Part shown: positions 1 to 6,400 of the stretch, one piece after another
Layout: every line of letters begins with the position of its first letter
Numbering within the stretch: position 1 is the first letter of the stretch
Origin: Spirochaetia bacterium
GTDB taxonomy: Bacteria; Spirochaetota; Spirochaetia; Treponematales; Rectinemataceae
Direction: 5' to 3'
DNA: 7,560 bases
Assembly (NCBI GenBank): GCA_021286925.1
Contig: JAJTBL010000079.1
Span: forward strand, 1 to 7,560
The notes under the pieces: model-generated
Told to the model about the DNA's origin: nothing
Databases searched by the model: none
Seen by the model: only the letters and a program-made list of their open reading frames with translations
Program-made: the position numbers and the translations under genes

Positions 1-77
1 GACACAGTCAGAGTTTATAGCAAACCTTTTCTATTAATGTCAAGGAAGTCACGGGAAATTGATTGAAAAACCGCATC

Positions 78-106
78 TGGGCAACTTTGCATGTCCCCGG
101 TATACT
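78..106 (+). promoter_or_regulatory. Candidate sigma70-type promoter for the beta-barrel gene
   Basis: A TGGGCA hexamer (78-83, 4 of 6 matches to TTGACA) is followed after 17 bases by TATACT (101-106, 5 of 6 matches to TATAAT). Transcription would begin near 113 and give a leader of about 100 nt before the gene at 213. The leader contains a short hairpin (170-182, GGCAT/ATGCC with a 3-nt loop). The -35 match is weak, so this is only a candidate. Confidence 0.4.
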
Positions 107-199
107 CCGATACTGAATAAAGGAAGCTTTTTTAAAAGCATGCAAATTTTAAGTTTGGTTCAGCCTGAAGGCATTGAATGCCGAGCATTGTAATGTCAC

Positions 200-205
200 A
201 AGGAG
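200..205 (+). promoter_or_regulatory. Ribosome binding site deciding the start at 213
   Basis: AAGGAG lies 7 nt before the ATG at 213. A longer reading with a TTG at 174 is possible in the same frame, but it has no such site, and its extra residues would precede a normal signal peptide. The ATG at 213 is therefore preferred. Confidence 0.8.
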
Positions 206-212
206 TCGACAC

Positions 213-1349
213 ATGAAAAAAGTCCCGGGAATACTGTTGTTTGCTTTTACTGCGGTTTTTCTTGTCTTTGCCCCGAATGAGGCGAAGTCTGCTGACCTTT
301 TCAGCAATTCCTTTTCATCAGTTACCCGATTCGGGATGGATTCAGGGCTCTTCAAGGCTCGTTCAAGCATATCTTTTGACATAACCATGCGAGGGGGTGA
401 TAGGCTCAGCGCCTTCGCCAGTCTCGATGTTGCGCTGGCAAGCCCGGAAACAAACGCAGGCTGGCCTTCGATTGCTGTCAGCCCTGTCCTCAAGTCTATC
501 GGGCTTTCAGCCAAGGATCTTTTCAGCAAAGACATTGAGGCTACCTGGTTTATCGGCGGCATGGATCGCTTTGGCGATGGCAAGATTTTTGTCAGCCGCT
601 TCGGCAAACTGCCCTTTGCATCAGAGTTTCTTTCCCCTGCATCGGCGGTACCGGCAACCGCAAAGAACTACGATGCCCTGTATGAAATCGCCGGGACCGG
701 CGCCCGTTTCATGTTTGGACAGAGCAATCAGAGGTGGTCTACCCTTCTGTATGCTTATCAGGATGCTTATTCAGGCGCGGGGTACTACGGCGCCGACATC
801 CGCTATGTCTATTCTTCGGACAGCTTCGACCTTGATGCGTTCGCCGGCGGCTCCTTCGCACCAACCGCACCCAATGGCGTCTACCGCATCGGCACCATGC
901 TGCATCTTTCCGGACAGACCACCGAATTGCTCATCATGGCCGGCATACCTCGATGGGATAGCAGTACTGCCTTTGATACATCGCTTTTCCAAGCTTTGAT
1001 TGAGCCCCGCCTGCACCTCGGTGTATTCAACGCGGCTTTCAGCTTCCTGTATAAACCCGCCTGGCAGGGAGGCGCTCCCACCGGCGAAGCAGGAAAAGCC
1101 GATTTTGGGCTTCGTCTTTCTTTCGGCAAGCTTTACACGGACATGTCAGAGGCCGGTGTGGATATTCGATATGCCGCCCCCTCGATGACAGCATTGCTGA
1201 CGCCATCCGCTCTCTACGTTGCCCCCTTCTGGACTTCTCTCAGCCGAGGCGCTCGATGGGATTTCAGATTCCTGGTCAAGATTCTGCCGGTTTCAGCTTC
1301 ATTCGCGGATATGCTTCTGCCGTCAATCGGCTTTTCAGCCTCATTGTAA
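213..1349 (+). CDS. Secreted outer-membrane beta-barrel-like protein, function unknown
   Basis: This 378-residue protein has a clear signal peptide: MKK, a hydrophobic core over residues 5-20, and likely cleavage after AKSA at residue 27. The mature part alternates polar and hydrophobic or aromatic residues in many short stretches separated by Gly, Ser, Asp and Pro turns. Examples are RWSTLLYAYQDAY (174-186), DIRYVYSSDSFDLDAFAG (195-212) and LHLGVFNAAFSFLY (267-280). It ends in a strand-like SIGFSASL. This is the look of a transmembrane beta-barrel or porin-like protein. There is no cysteine and no recognisable enzymatic motif. A separate promoter follows the gene, so it is probably its own transcription unit and need not belong to the pilus system. 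It could also be a periplasmic or surface beta-rich protein. I do not recognise a specific family. Confidence 0.75.
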   Translation: MKKVPGILLFAFTAVFLVFAPNEAKSADLFSNSFSSVTRFGMDSGLFKARSSISFDITMRGGDRLSAFASLDVALASPETNAGWPSIAVSPVLKSIGLSAKDLFSKDIEATWFIGGMDRFGDGKIFVSRFGKLPFASEFLSPASAVPATAKNYDALYEIAGTGARFMFGQSNQRWSTLLYAYQDAYSGAGYYGADIRYVYSSDSFDLDAFAGGSFAPTAPNGVYRIGTMLHLSGQTTELLIMAGIPRWDSSTAFDTSLFQALIEPRLHLGVFNAAFSFLYKPAWQGGAPTGEAGKADFGLRLSFGKLYTDMSEAGVDIRYAAPSMTALLTPSALYVAPFWTSLSRGARWDFRFLVKILPVSASFADMLLPSIGFSASL

Positions 1350-1380
1350 CCGTTTTCCACAGCGGCTATAGCGGCAAAGC

Positions 1381-1408
1381 TTGACTTTGGCTGATAAATG
1401 TTTACAAT
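1381..1408 (+). promoter_or_regulatory. Strong sigma70-type promoter of the pilus operon
   Basis: TTGACT (1381-1386, 5 of 6) and TACAAT (1403-1408, 5 of 6) are separated by 16 bases. The predicted transcription start is near 1415, which places the pilin ATG at 1574 behind a leader of about 160 nt. It lies in the gap between the barrel gene and the pilin, where a promoter is expected. Confidence 0.6.
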
Positions 1409-1504
1409 TTAAGTGTCTTTTAAAATGCAGAGGCATTTTGAAGGACCAACTTTACATGGCGCGTGTTTCAAGCGGTTCTCAAAAACCGCGAGAAACCGCA
1501 AATT

Positions 1505-1534
1505 CAATATCAAAATAGTAAAGTTTTGATATTG
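1505..1534. repeat. Perfect 11-bp inverted repeat, 8-nt spacer
   Basis: CAATATCAAAA at 1505-1515 is the exact reverse complement of TTTTGATATTG at 1524-1534. The left-arm to right-arm centre spacing is 19 bp, close to two helical turns. It could therefore be either a dimeric regulator operator in DNA or a hairpin in the pilin leader RNA. It ends 25 bp before the pilin ribosome site. Confidence 0.65.
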
Positions 1535-1559
1535 TCTCGATTTATAAGTGATTATCCCC

Positions 1560-1565
1560 AAGGAG
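1560..1565 (+). promoter_or_regulatory. Ribosome binding site deciding the pilin start
   Basis: AAGGAG stands 8 nt before the ATG at 1574. The frame is open upstream to 1463, but the 37 extra residues have no ribosome site, would read through the stem-loops, and would bury the signal peptide. The ATG at 1574 is preferred. Confidence 0.85.
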
Positions 1566-1573
1566 CGGGAATT

Positions 1574-2053
1574 ATGAAAAAGTTGCTGATTGTGTTTTCT
1601 TTCATCTTCATGCTTTCTCTGCCGGCTTTCAGTGCAGACAGTCTCAGCACGGTTGTTGAAGGGGTTGTACCAGAACTGCTGACGATTTCTTCCGACCTTT
1701 TGCCGGTCACTACCGTCGATGTTTTCAATAAATCATCTTCCACGCTCGGATACATCACGATTTTCAGCAACCGAACCGGCACGTGGTCAATAACGGTCAC
1801 CTCTCAGAATGGCAGCAAAATGGTTGGCACAACTCCTGGCAATCCTGACACCTATCCTTACACCCTGCGATTCGGCCCAACACAAAACATAAACCTAGCT
1901 TCGCCCTATGTCGCCAATTTTGCCGGTCCGACATCTCAGAGAGGTCTGGTTTACGAGATCGGGCTTGTTTATGAAAATTTCTGGGATTTGCAGGAACCTG
2001 TCGCTCCAGACACCTATCGAGATGTCATAACAATCACGATTTCCGCAACCTGA
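1574..2053 (+). CDS. Single-domain pilin of the chaperone-usher pilus (probable major subunit)
   Basis: This 159-residue protein has a signal peptide with likely cleavage after AFSA at residue 21, leaving a mature protein of about 138 residues, a usual size for a CU pilin. Its C-terminal half aligns by eye with the C-terminal domains of the two later subunits. The shared features are a YPYTLRF strand (94-100) like their IPYSIYF or IPYILKV, then an N-I-N-L-A-S type stretch, and a closing strand APDTYRDVITITISAT (144-159) of the form G/D-x-Y-x-D-x-x-x-[IL]-T. This closing pattern is typical of spore-coat-U/CsuA-type pilins. Residues 22-40, with alternating hydrophobics (VVEGVVPELLTI), may be the donor-strand extension. 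There is no cysteine, although many pilins carry an intradomain disulfide. First position in the operon and its own promoter and leader suggest the abundant shaft subunit; that role is inferred. Confidence 0.75.
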   Translation: MKKLLIVFSFIFMLSLPAFSADSLSTVVEGVVPELLTISSDLLPVTTVDVFNKSSSTLGYITIFSNRTGTWSITVTSQNGSKMVGTTPGNPDTYPYTLRFGPTQNINLASPYVANFAGPTSQRGLVYEIGLVYENFWDLQEPVAPDTYRDVITITISAT

Positions 2054-2210
2054 ACAAAGCTGTGCTGCAAATGCATCCTCGATATCGATTTCTTCCTTGA
2101 TAATCTGCTTTTCTGCTGGTATAGTTGTCTGTAGATTGCAATTGTTCCTGAATCGTCTCGGTTCGGAACTTGGCTCTATAATATGAGAATTTGAAAATCT
2201 GGAGGGATAG
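2054..2210 (+). promoter_or_regulatory. Intergenic gap with a lone -10-like hexamer and a palindrome
   Basis: A perfect TATAAT (2177-2182) lies 28 bp before the chaperone ATG, but no convincing -35 exists 16-18 bp upstream. TCGATATCGA (2079-2088) is a perfect 10-bp palindrome, and GTTC-g-GAAC (2161-2169) is a small dyad just before the hexamer. No intrinsic terminator or small gene is visible. The 157-bp gap is much longer than the 10-21 bp gaps downstream. This suggests a point where pilin and assembly-gene expression are uncoupled, through a weak or activator-dependent promoter or by mRNA processing. Confidence 0.3.
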
Positions 2211-2948
2211 ATGAAGACTAACAAGTCCTTGCTTTTCGCAATCGCATTTTTTGCAGCAATTGTCATATCCGCAAACGCTTTCTCTTTTGTGCCGATGTCG
2301 GCTTCACTCACCCCTTCTGGCGCCAACAGCGTCATGAGCTTCAAGGTTACCAATGATACAACGCAATCTATCGCCGTTGTCATCAAAGTCATGACCAGAA
2401 CCATTCTGCTCGACGGAACCGAGAAAAATGATCCTGTCGGGTCTGAATTCGTTGTCTTCCCAACACGGGTGGTTGTCCAGCCCAATTCCTTCCAGACCGT
2501 AAAAGTGCAATATAAAGGACCGCAGAATATTTCTCGCGAGCAGTGCTACCGCGTCATCGCCGAACAGGTTCCCATCGATTTTACCAAACAAGAAACATCA
2601 GGCGTCAAAGTCCTTTTCAGGTACATTGCCGCTCTCTATGTAACCCCAGCGAAAGTGAGCCCGAAACTCATTCTGAAATCAGCAGTCGGCGCAGAGAAAG
2701 ATGGCAAAAAAGGCATCAACGTCACCATCAGCAATGAAGGCACGCGGCATGCGCTTTTGTCCAATCCAACCTTACGCCTCCAGGACTCAGCCAATTCCGC
2801 CATGCCGATTGTCATTGCAGGAGAAGCCGCAGCACCGATTGACGGCCAGAACCTGCTCCCCGCCTCTGAGCGTCTCTTCTTTATCCCCTGGGATACAGCG
2901 ATTCTGGGTACACAATATACAGGAACCTTTGATGCTGAAATCGAATAA
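2211..2948 (+). CDS. Periplasmic pilus-assembly chaperone (PapD/CsuC-like)
   Basis: This 245-residue protein has a signal peptide cleaved near ISANA (residue 23). GGAGG at 2201-2205 lies 5 nt before the ATG. Two immunoglobulin-like domains can be followed. Domain 1 begins FSFVPMSASLTPSG with SFKVTND (43-49), contains VVVQPNSFQTVKVQYKG (87-103) and E-x-x-YRVIAEQVP (110-121), and ends with the G1 donor strand V132-x-V-x-F-x-Y-x-A leading to ALYVTP (141-146). The alternating hydrophobics in this strand are what inserts into a pilin groove. Domain 2 follows, with VTISNEGTRHALLSNP (171-186), a stretch often conserved in this family. The EQ-P and RY-x-A-x-LYV-x-P signatures fit the archaic CsuC branch rather than FimC. 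The single mature cysteine is C112. It should hold subunits in the periplasm and deliver them to the usher 21 bp downstream. Confidence 0.9.
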   Translation: MKTNKSLLFAIAFFAAIVISANAFSFVPMSASLTPSGANSVMSFKVTNDTTQSIAVVIKVMTRTILLDGTEKNDPVGSEFVVFPTRVVVQPNSFQTVKVQYKGPQNISREQCYRVIAEQVPIDFTKQETSGVKVLFRYIAALYVTPAKVSPKLILKSAVGAEKDGKKGINVTISNEGTRHALLSNPTLRLQDSANSAMPIVIAGEAAAPIDGQNLLPASERLFFIPWDTAILGTQYTGTFDAEIE

Positions 2949-2955
2949 GGCATCC

Positions 2956-2969
2956 TGAGGAAAAAAAAC
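2956..2969 (+). promoter_or_regulatory. Usher ribosome site with an A8 tract before the start codon
   Basis: TGAGGA (2956-2961) is followed by a run of eight A residues (2961-2968) and C, then ATG at 2970. The run fills the spacer between the Shine-Dalgarno core and the start, so slippage would change the spacing rather than the reading frame. Confidence 0.6.
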
Positions 2970-5417
2970 ATGAGGGCAGGTAAAAAGGTACTCATCATAG
3001 TCTTGCTTGTTTTCTGCGTATCAGGTGCATTCGGCCTTGATCCGCCTGAATTGCCTGCCCAAAGCTTTGATCCCACCGTCATTGTACCGGATCAGACCGG
3101 CCTGGTATCGCTGTATATCGATGATAGTGCAGTCGGCGATGTAGAAGTCGGCATTTACCAAAACGAACCAGTCATTTCCCATCAGATGCTTGCCGAATTG
3201 CTGAACGAATATCTCAGGCCGGATGTATTCAATACAATTTTCGAGGTCGTTTTTTCTCGTCTCGACTGGATTACCCGGAAAGATCTTGCAGCTATCGGCA
3301 TAACCACAACCTGGGATGATACCCGCATTGTGCTGACCATCACTATTCCAGCGTCTTTCAAACCAATCCAGGATTTGGACATATCACCAAGCTATCTGCC
3401 GAATATAAAGCCCATTCTGCAGCGAGCCGCTTTTTCAGGCCATCTGGACTTTTCCGCTACCATGGACACGGTAATTGCCACGAGCGGTGTTACGGCACCG
3501 GTATCTGGCAATGTCAAAGGTGTCGTCAACCTTTTGGACTGGGTTGGAGAGTTTTACGCTTCCGGCTCGTTTACAAGCTCATCCTCGTCAGTATCGCTGA
3601 ACTCCTGGTACATTATCCGTGACATTCCGTCCATTAACGGAAGGCTTTTTATGGGAAGAGTCCAGGCTCAGGCCAGCAGTTATCAGTCACAGCCGGAGTT
3701 ATACGGCTTCACGCTCAGAAAAGAGTCCATCATAAAATATCAGGCAAAACCTGGATTCTACGAGCTATTTTCAGAATTCACCGTTGACACTCCGTCGATT
3801 GTGAGAATCAAGCTCAATGGTCTCACATACCGCACCATGAATATGAATCCGGGCAATTACCGGATTCTGGATCTCCCCTTTACCTTTGGTTTGAACGATT
3901 TTATCCTCGAAATTCAGGATGCTTCAGGCAAAATCACCCAGCGTCAGGCAACAATTCCCCGGGAACTCAACCTGCTCGAAGAGGGTATCTCAGATTATTC
4001 TTTTTCAGCAGGTGTAGGACGAGTTTCAACGGATCAGCCTTTTGTTTCCGGATATTTCAGGTATGGCTTTTCACCCCGCTTTACCGCTGGAATTGCGGCG
4101 CAGGCAGACCTTCGATCTGCCCTGGGAGGTTTTTCCTTCATCATAGCAAGCATGCTTGGCAACTTCACGGGGAACGCCAACATGGTGTATGCATGGGACG
4201 GAAGGACCAATCCGCTTTCTGGAACCGCCAGTCTTCAATATAAGCTCAATTTCCCGGGCAAAGAGTCCATACCCACCCTGGGGCTTTCGGTCGACTTTAT
4301 TTCCGAAGGTTTTTCTGCTCCAATTCCGTCAACAACACAGACACTGTACAAGGAGTCGTTGAGATTCGGGGGCCAGCTGGGAGCCAGAGTCGGAAAGGCA
4401 GCAGGCATAAGCCTTTCGCTGTACCACACCCAGTCCTCAGACGCATCGTCTAATGGTACAACAACAGCTGGAATTTCACTGAATCAAGGGCTTGGAACCG
4501 GAGCGAGCATGACTTTTATTGTCAACGCCAATCTCAAACCAGCCGTAACACCTGACATTACCGCAACAATCATGCTCTTTGTGCTCCCGAAAGACAAACC
4601 CGGACGCTCGATGAGCCTCATACAAGCTGGTGATGGTTCCAACAGCATCAATTACATCGATAAAATTGATGTCCTTGGCGGTATCAACATGAACGCTCGA
4701 GCCAGCAATTTAATGCCAGGGTACCCCGATGGTTCTTCAGTCGGCATCGGAATTTCACGGCAGGATAACGTCACCGCACTCGAACTTTCTGGAGATTTCG
4801 ACATCAATTCGACATCGCCGGCCAGCAGATTGGGAAGGATCAGGCTTGCCGGTTCGACCTCGCTTGTCTTCGCAAACCAATACCTTGCTTTTTCGCGGCA
4901 GGTTTCAGATTCATTCGTCATATTTGCTCCTTCCAAGTCCATGCGGGGCCAGAAAGTCTATGTCAGGGTGGACACTGGCGGCAGTGCCGTCAGTCCGAAT
5001 GCACGAACGATTATTTTGCCCCTGAGTTCCTATCGTCCCTCAGTCGGGTACATGGACTTGCCTGAAGCCCCGCCAGACATGCTGCCGAGGATTCAAACCG
5101 CACTGCTTGTTCCAAGCTACAAATCTGGCGTCATCTACGCAAGCGACATTCTGCGCCGTTATAAAGTGGTCGGAACACTGGTCACCGAAGACGGCAAGCC
5201 AGTCAGCTATATGGCCGGCGACATCGTCGATATCAGCGGAACTAATTTTACTTCTACCTTCACTGATGAAGAAGGCAATTTCGAAATTTATGATCTTGAG
5301 CCGGGATCATATCGAATTGAATGGCCAGACTTTATCGGCACAACTGAGTTCAACCTGCCTGAAAGCGACGAGGGTACGCTTTCGCTTGGCAGTATCGTTG
5401 CGAAACCACTTGAGTAA
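2970..5417 (+). CDS. Outer-membrane pilus usher (PapC/FimD superfamily, archaic CsuD-like)
   Basis: This 815-residue usher is of normal length for the archaic class. A signal peptide ends near GAFG (residue 22). The N-terminal periplasmic domain, which receives chaperone-subunit complexes, spans roughly 23-135 and includes GLVSLYIDDSAVGDVEVGI (44-62). The 24-strand pore should begin at about 150. The plug domain is clear at about 268-330: F-x-VDTPS-x-V-x-I-x-LNG (270-284), then MNPGNYRILDLPFTFGLNDF (292-311) and QDASG (316-320), the hallmark P-G-x-[YF]-x-[IL]-x-[DE]-L pattern. Pore strands continue to about 725. The C-terminal periplasmic domain (about 730-815) has VGTLVTEDGKPV (734-745), TDEEGNFEIYDLEPGSYRIEW (765-785) and a final GTLSLGSIV strand. 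The mature protein has no cysteine, whereas classical ushers carry a disulfide in the C-terminal domain. Tight linkage with the chaperone (21 bp) and the next subunit (13 bp) supports one operon. Confidence 0.93.
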   Translation: MRAGKKVLIIVLLVFCVSGAFGLDPPELPAQSFDPTVIVPDQTGLVSLYIDDSAVGDVEVGIYQNEPVISHQMLAELLNEYLRPDVFNTIFEVVFSRLDWITRKDLAAIGITTTWDDTRIVLTITIPASFKPIQDLDISPSYLPNIKPILQRAAFSGHLDFSATMDTVIATSGVTAPVSGNVKGVVNLLDWVGEFYASGSFTSSSSSVSLNSWYIIRDIPSINGRLFMGRVQAQASSYQSQPELYGFTLRKESIIKYQAKPGFYELFSEFTVDTPSIVRIKLNGLTYRTMNMNPGNYRILDLPFTFGLNDFILEIQDASGKITQRQATIPRELNLLEEGISDYSFSAGVGRVSTDQPFVSGYFRYGFSPRFTAGIAAQADLRSALGGFSFIIASMLGNFTGNANMVYAWDGRTNPLSGTASLQYKLNFPGKESIPTLGLSVDFISEGFSAPIPSTTQTLYKESLRFGGQLGARVGKAAGISLSLYHTQSSDASSNGTTTAGISLNQGLGTGASMTFIVNANLKPAVTPDITATIMLFVLPKDKPGRSMSLIQAGDGSNSINYIDKIDVLGGINMNARASNLMPGYPDGSSVGIGISRQDNVTALELSGDFDINSTSPASRLGRIRLAGSTSLVFANQYLAFSRQVSDSFVIFAPSKSMRGQKVYVRVDTGGSAVSPNARTIILPLSSYRPSVGYMDLPEAPPDMLPRIQTALLVPSYKSGVIYASDILRRYKVVGTLVTEDGKPVSYMAGDIVDISGTNFTSTFTDEEGNFEIYDLEPGSYRIEWPDFIGTTEFNLPESDEGTLSLGSIVAKPLE

Positions 5418-5430
5418 GCGGAGTTCTGAC

Positions 5431-6390
5431 ATGAGAAGCTTTTTAAAACATAAGCCTATGCCAAAGAGCTTGCATGTGCGGCATAATATCAGAGTCTTGT
5501 GTTTTTTTCTCGTGCTGAGCGGTGCGCAGGCAAACCTCGGCGTCAAGGCTCAAACACTGACATTTCAATCGGCAACAGCTCCGGCTCCTATTATCTATTC
5601 GCCGTTTACCGCAACATCTGGCACCGGAACCCTTACAGCATCCCTGACGGGCTATAAGAAGGTGCCAATTAATTATTTTTTCTCCTGTTTTACACCGCTG
5701 ACCAGTCGTTATGTGACACTCAATGGAGTCAATATACCCTACCATGTCTATAAAACCGGAGTGAGCCCCGCAGCTGAGATATTACCCTGGAGCTACAGCC
5801 TGACGTATAACGACGTTTTGTCCGGGACATTTACCAACAACGGCACACAGCCCCAGCCTTTCGATATTGTTCCTGAACTCGGCCACTGGGCGCAGGCAGG
5901 GACATACACCGGTTCACTCAAGTTTGAAATGGATCAGGGAGTGCCGGGAGACAATAATTTAAAAGGCAGCAAAACCATCACTGTGTCGCTGACTTATCCC
6001 ATCATTACTGATATTTCACTTCTGATGAATGACGCAAGCTTTGAGGCCGCATCAACGGCACAAACGCTGGATTTCGGAGAACTCAAACCTGATTTGGAAA
6101 AATCTCTTTATATTGTTATCCGCGCAAATAAAAACTGGTCGCTGAATCTTTCTGTTCCCTCAAAAGGCACCATGCAGCAGGCTGGTGTGGATACAACCAT
6201 TCCGTATTCTATCTATTTCAACTCAAGCCTCGTGAACATTTCTTCAGGAACAGCAGCATTGATATCCAATGCTCCCTGGACATCTTCAGGTCAGGTCAGC
6301 TACCCTATGAAAGTAGTGATCGGAAAATTCGATTTTGCAGAACCCGGAATTTACAAGGATTCATTTTCATTGACTATTACCGCCAACTGA
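5431..6390 (+). CDS. Two-domain pilus subunit, tip-adhesin-like
   Basis: This 319-residue protein starts at the ATG at 5431, 7 nt after GGAG (5420-5423). The open frame extends upstream inside the usher gene, but only as out-of-frame overlap. The signal peptide has an unusually long basic n-region (about 21 residues, rich in K, R and H) before a hydrophobic core at 22-31, with cleavage near GVKA (residue 40). Domain 1 (about 41-190) has YSPFTATSGTGTLTASL (56-72), VLSGTFTNNG (129-138) and a closing AQAGTYTGSLKFEM with KTITVSLTYP. Domain 2 (about 191-319) has LDFGELKP (213-220), NWSLNLS (235-241), TTIPYSIYF (255-263) and the closing EPGIYKDSFSLTITAN, matching the small pilin. Such two-domain CU proteins, such as CsuE, usually sit at the fibre tip with domain 1 binding the target and domain 2 docking to the pilin. 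The single mature cysteine is C86. The ligand cannot be guessed. Confidence 0.75.
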   Translation: MRSFLKHKPMPKSLHVRHNIRVLCFFLVLSGAQANLGVKAQTLTFQSATAPAPIIYSPFTATSGTGTLTASLTGYKKVPINYFFSCFTPLTSRYVTLNGVNIPYHVYKTGVSPAAEILPWSYSLTYNDVLSGTFTNNGTQPQPFDIVPELGHWAQAGTYTGSLKFEMDQGVPGDNNLKGSKTITVSLTYPIITDISLLMNDASFEAASTAQTLDFGELKPDLEKSLYIVIRANKNWSLNLSVPSKGTMQQAGVDTTIPYSIYFNSSLVNISSGTAALISNAPWTSSGQVSYPMKVVIGKFDFAEPGIYKDSFSLTITAN

Positions 6391-6400
6391 GGTTGTGACC

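Larger units (their letters stand above)
1415..1573 (+). promoter_or_regulatory. Structured 5' leader of the pilin mRNA (three stem-loops)
   Basis: Three inverted repeats follow the predicted transcription start. The first is AAAATGC/GCATTTT (1422-1428 and 1433-1439, loop AGAG), perfect over 7 bp. The second is GCGGTTCTC (1472-1480) pairing with GAGAAACCGC (1490-1499), with one bulged A. A competing 6-bp pairing of GCGGTT with the nearer AACCGC (1484-1489) is also possible. The third is CAATATCAAAA/TTTTGATATTG (1505-1515 and 1524-1534, 8-nt loop), perfect over 11 bp. None has a U-run after it, so they do not look like terminators. A role in mRNA stability or translation control is inferred. 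Confidence 0.5.

Noticed and set aside
397..999. A 200-codon open frame on the + strand inside the beta-barrel gene
   Set aside because: It is out of frame with the signal-peptide-bearing gene, its predicted residues have no domain pattern, and there is no ribosome site.
1422..1445. Intrinsic terminator for the beta-barrel gene
   Set aside because: The AAAATGC/GCATTTT hairpin is AT-rich with no U-run after it, and it lies downstream of a good promoter for the next operon.
1505..1534. Invertible fimbrial phase switch (fimS-like)
   Set aside because: The arms are only 8 nt apart and do not bracket a promoter. No second distant inverted copy and no recombinase gene is seen in the window.
1895..2485. 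A 196-codon open frame on the - strand across the pilin end and chaperone start
   Set aside because: It overlaps two well-supported genes, has no ribosome site or signal peptide, and its composition does not resemble its neighbours. It is a shadow of the coding strand.
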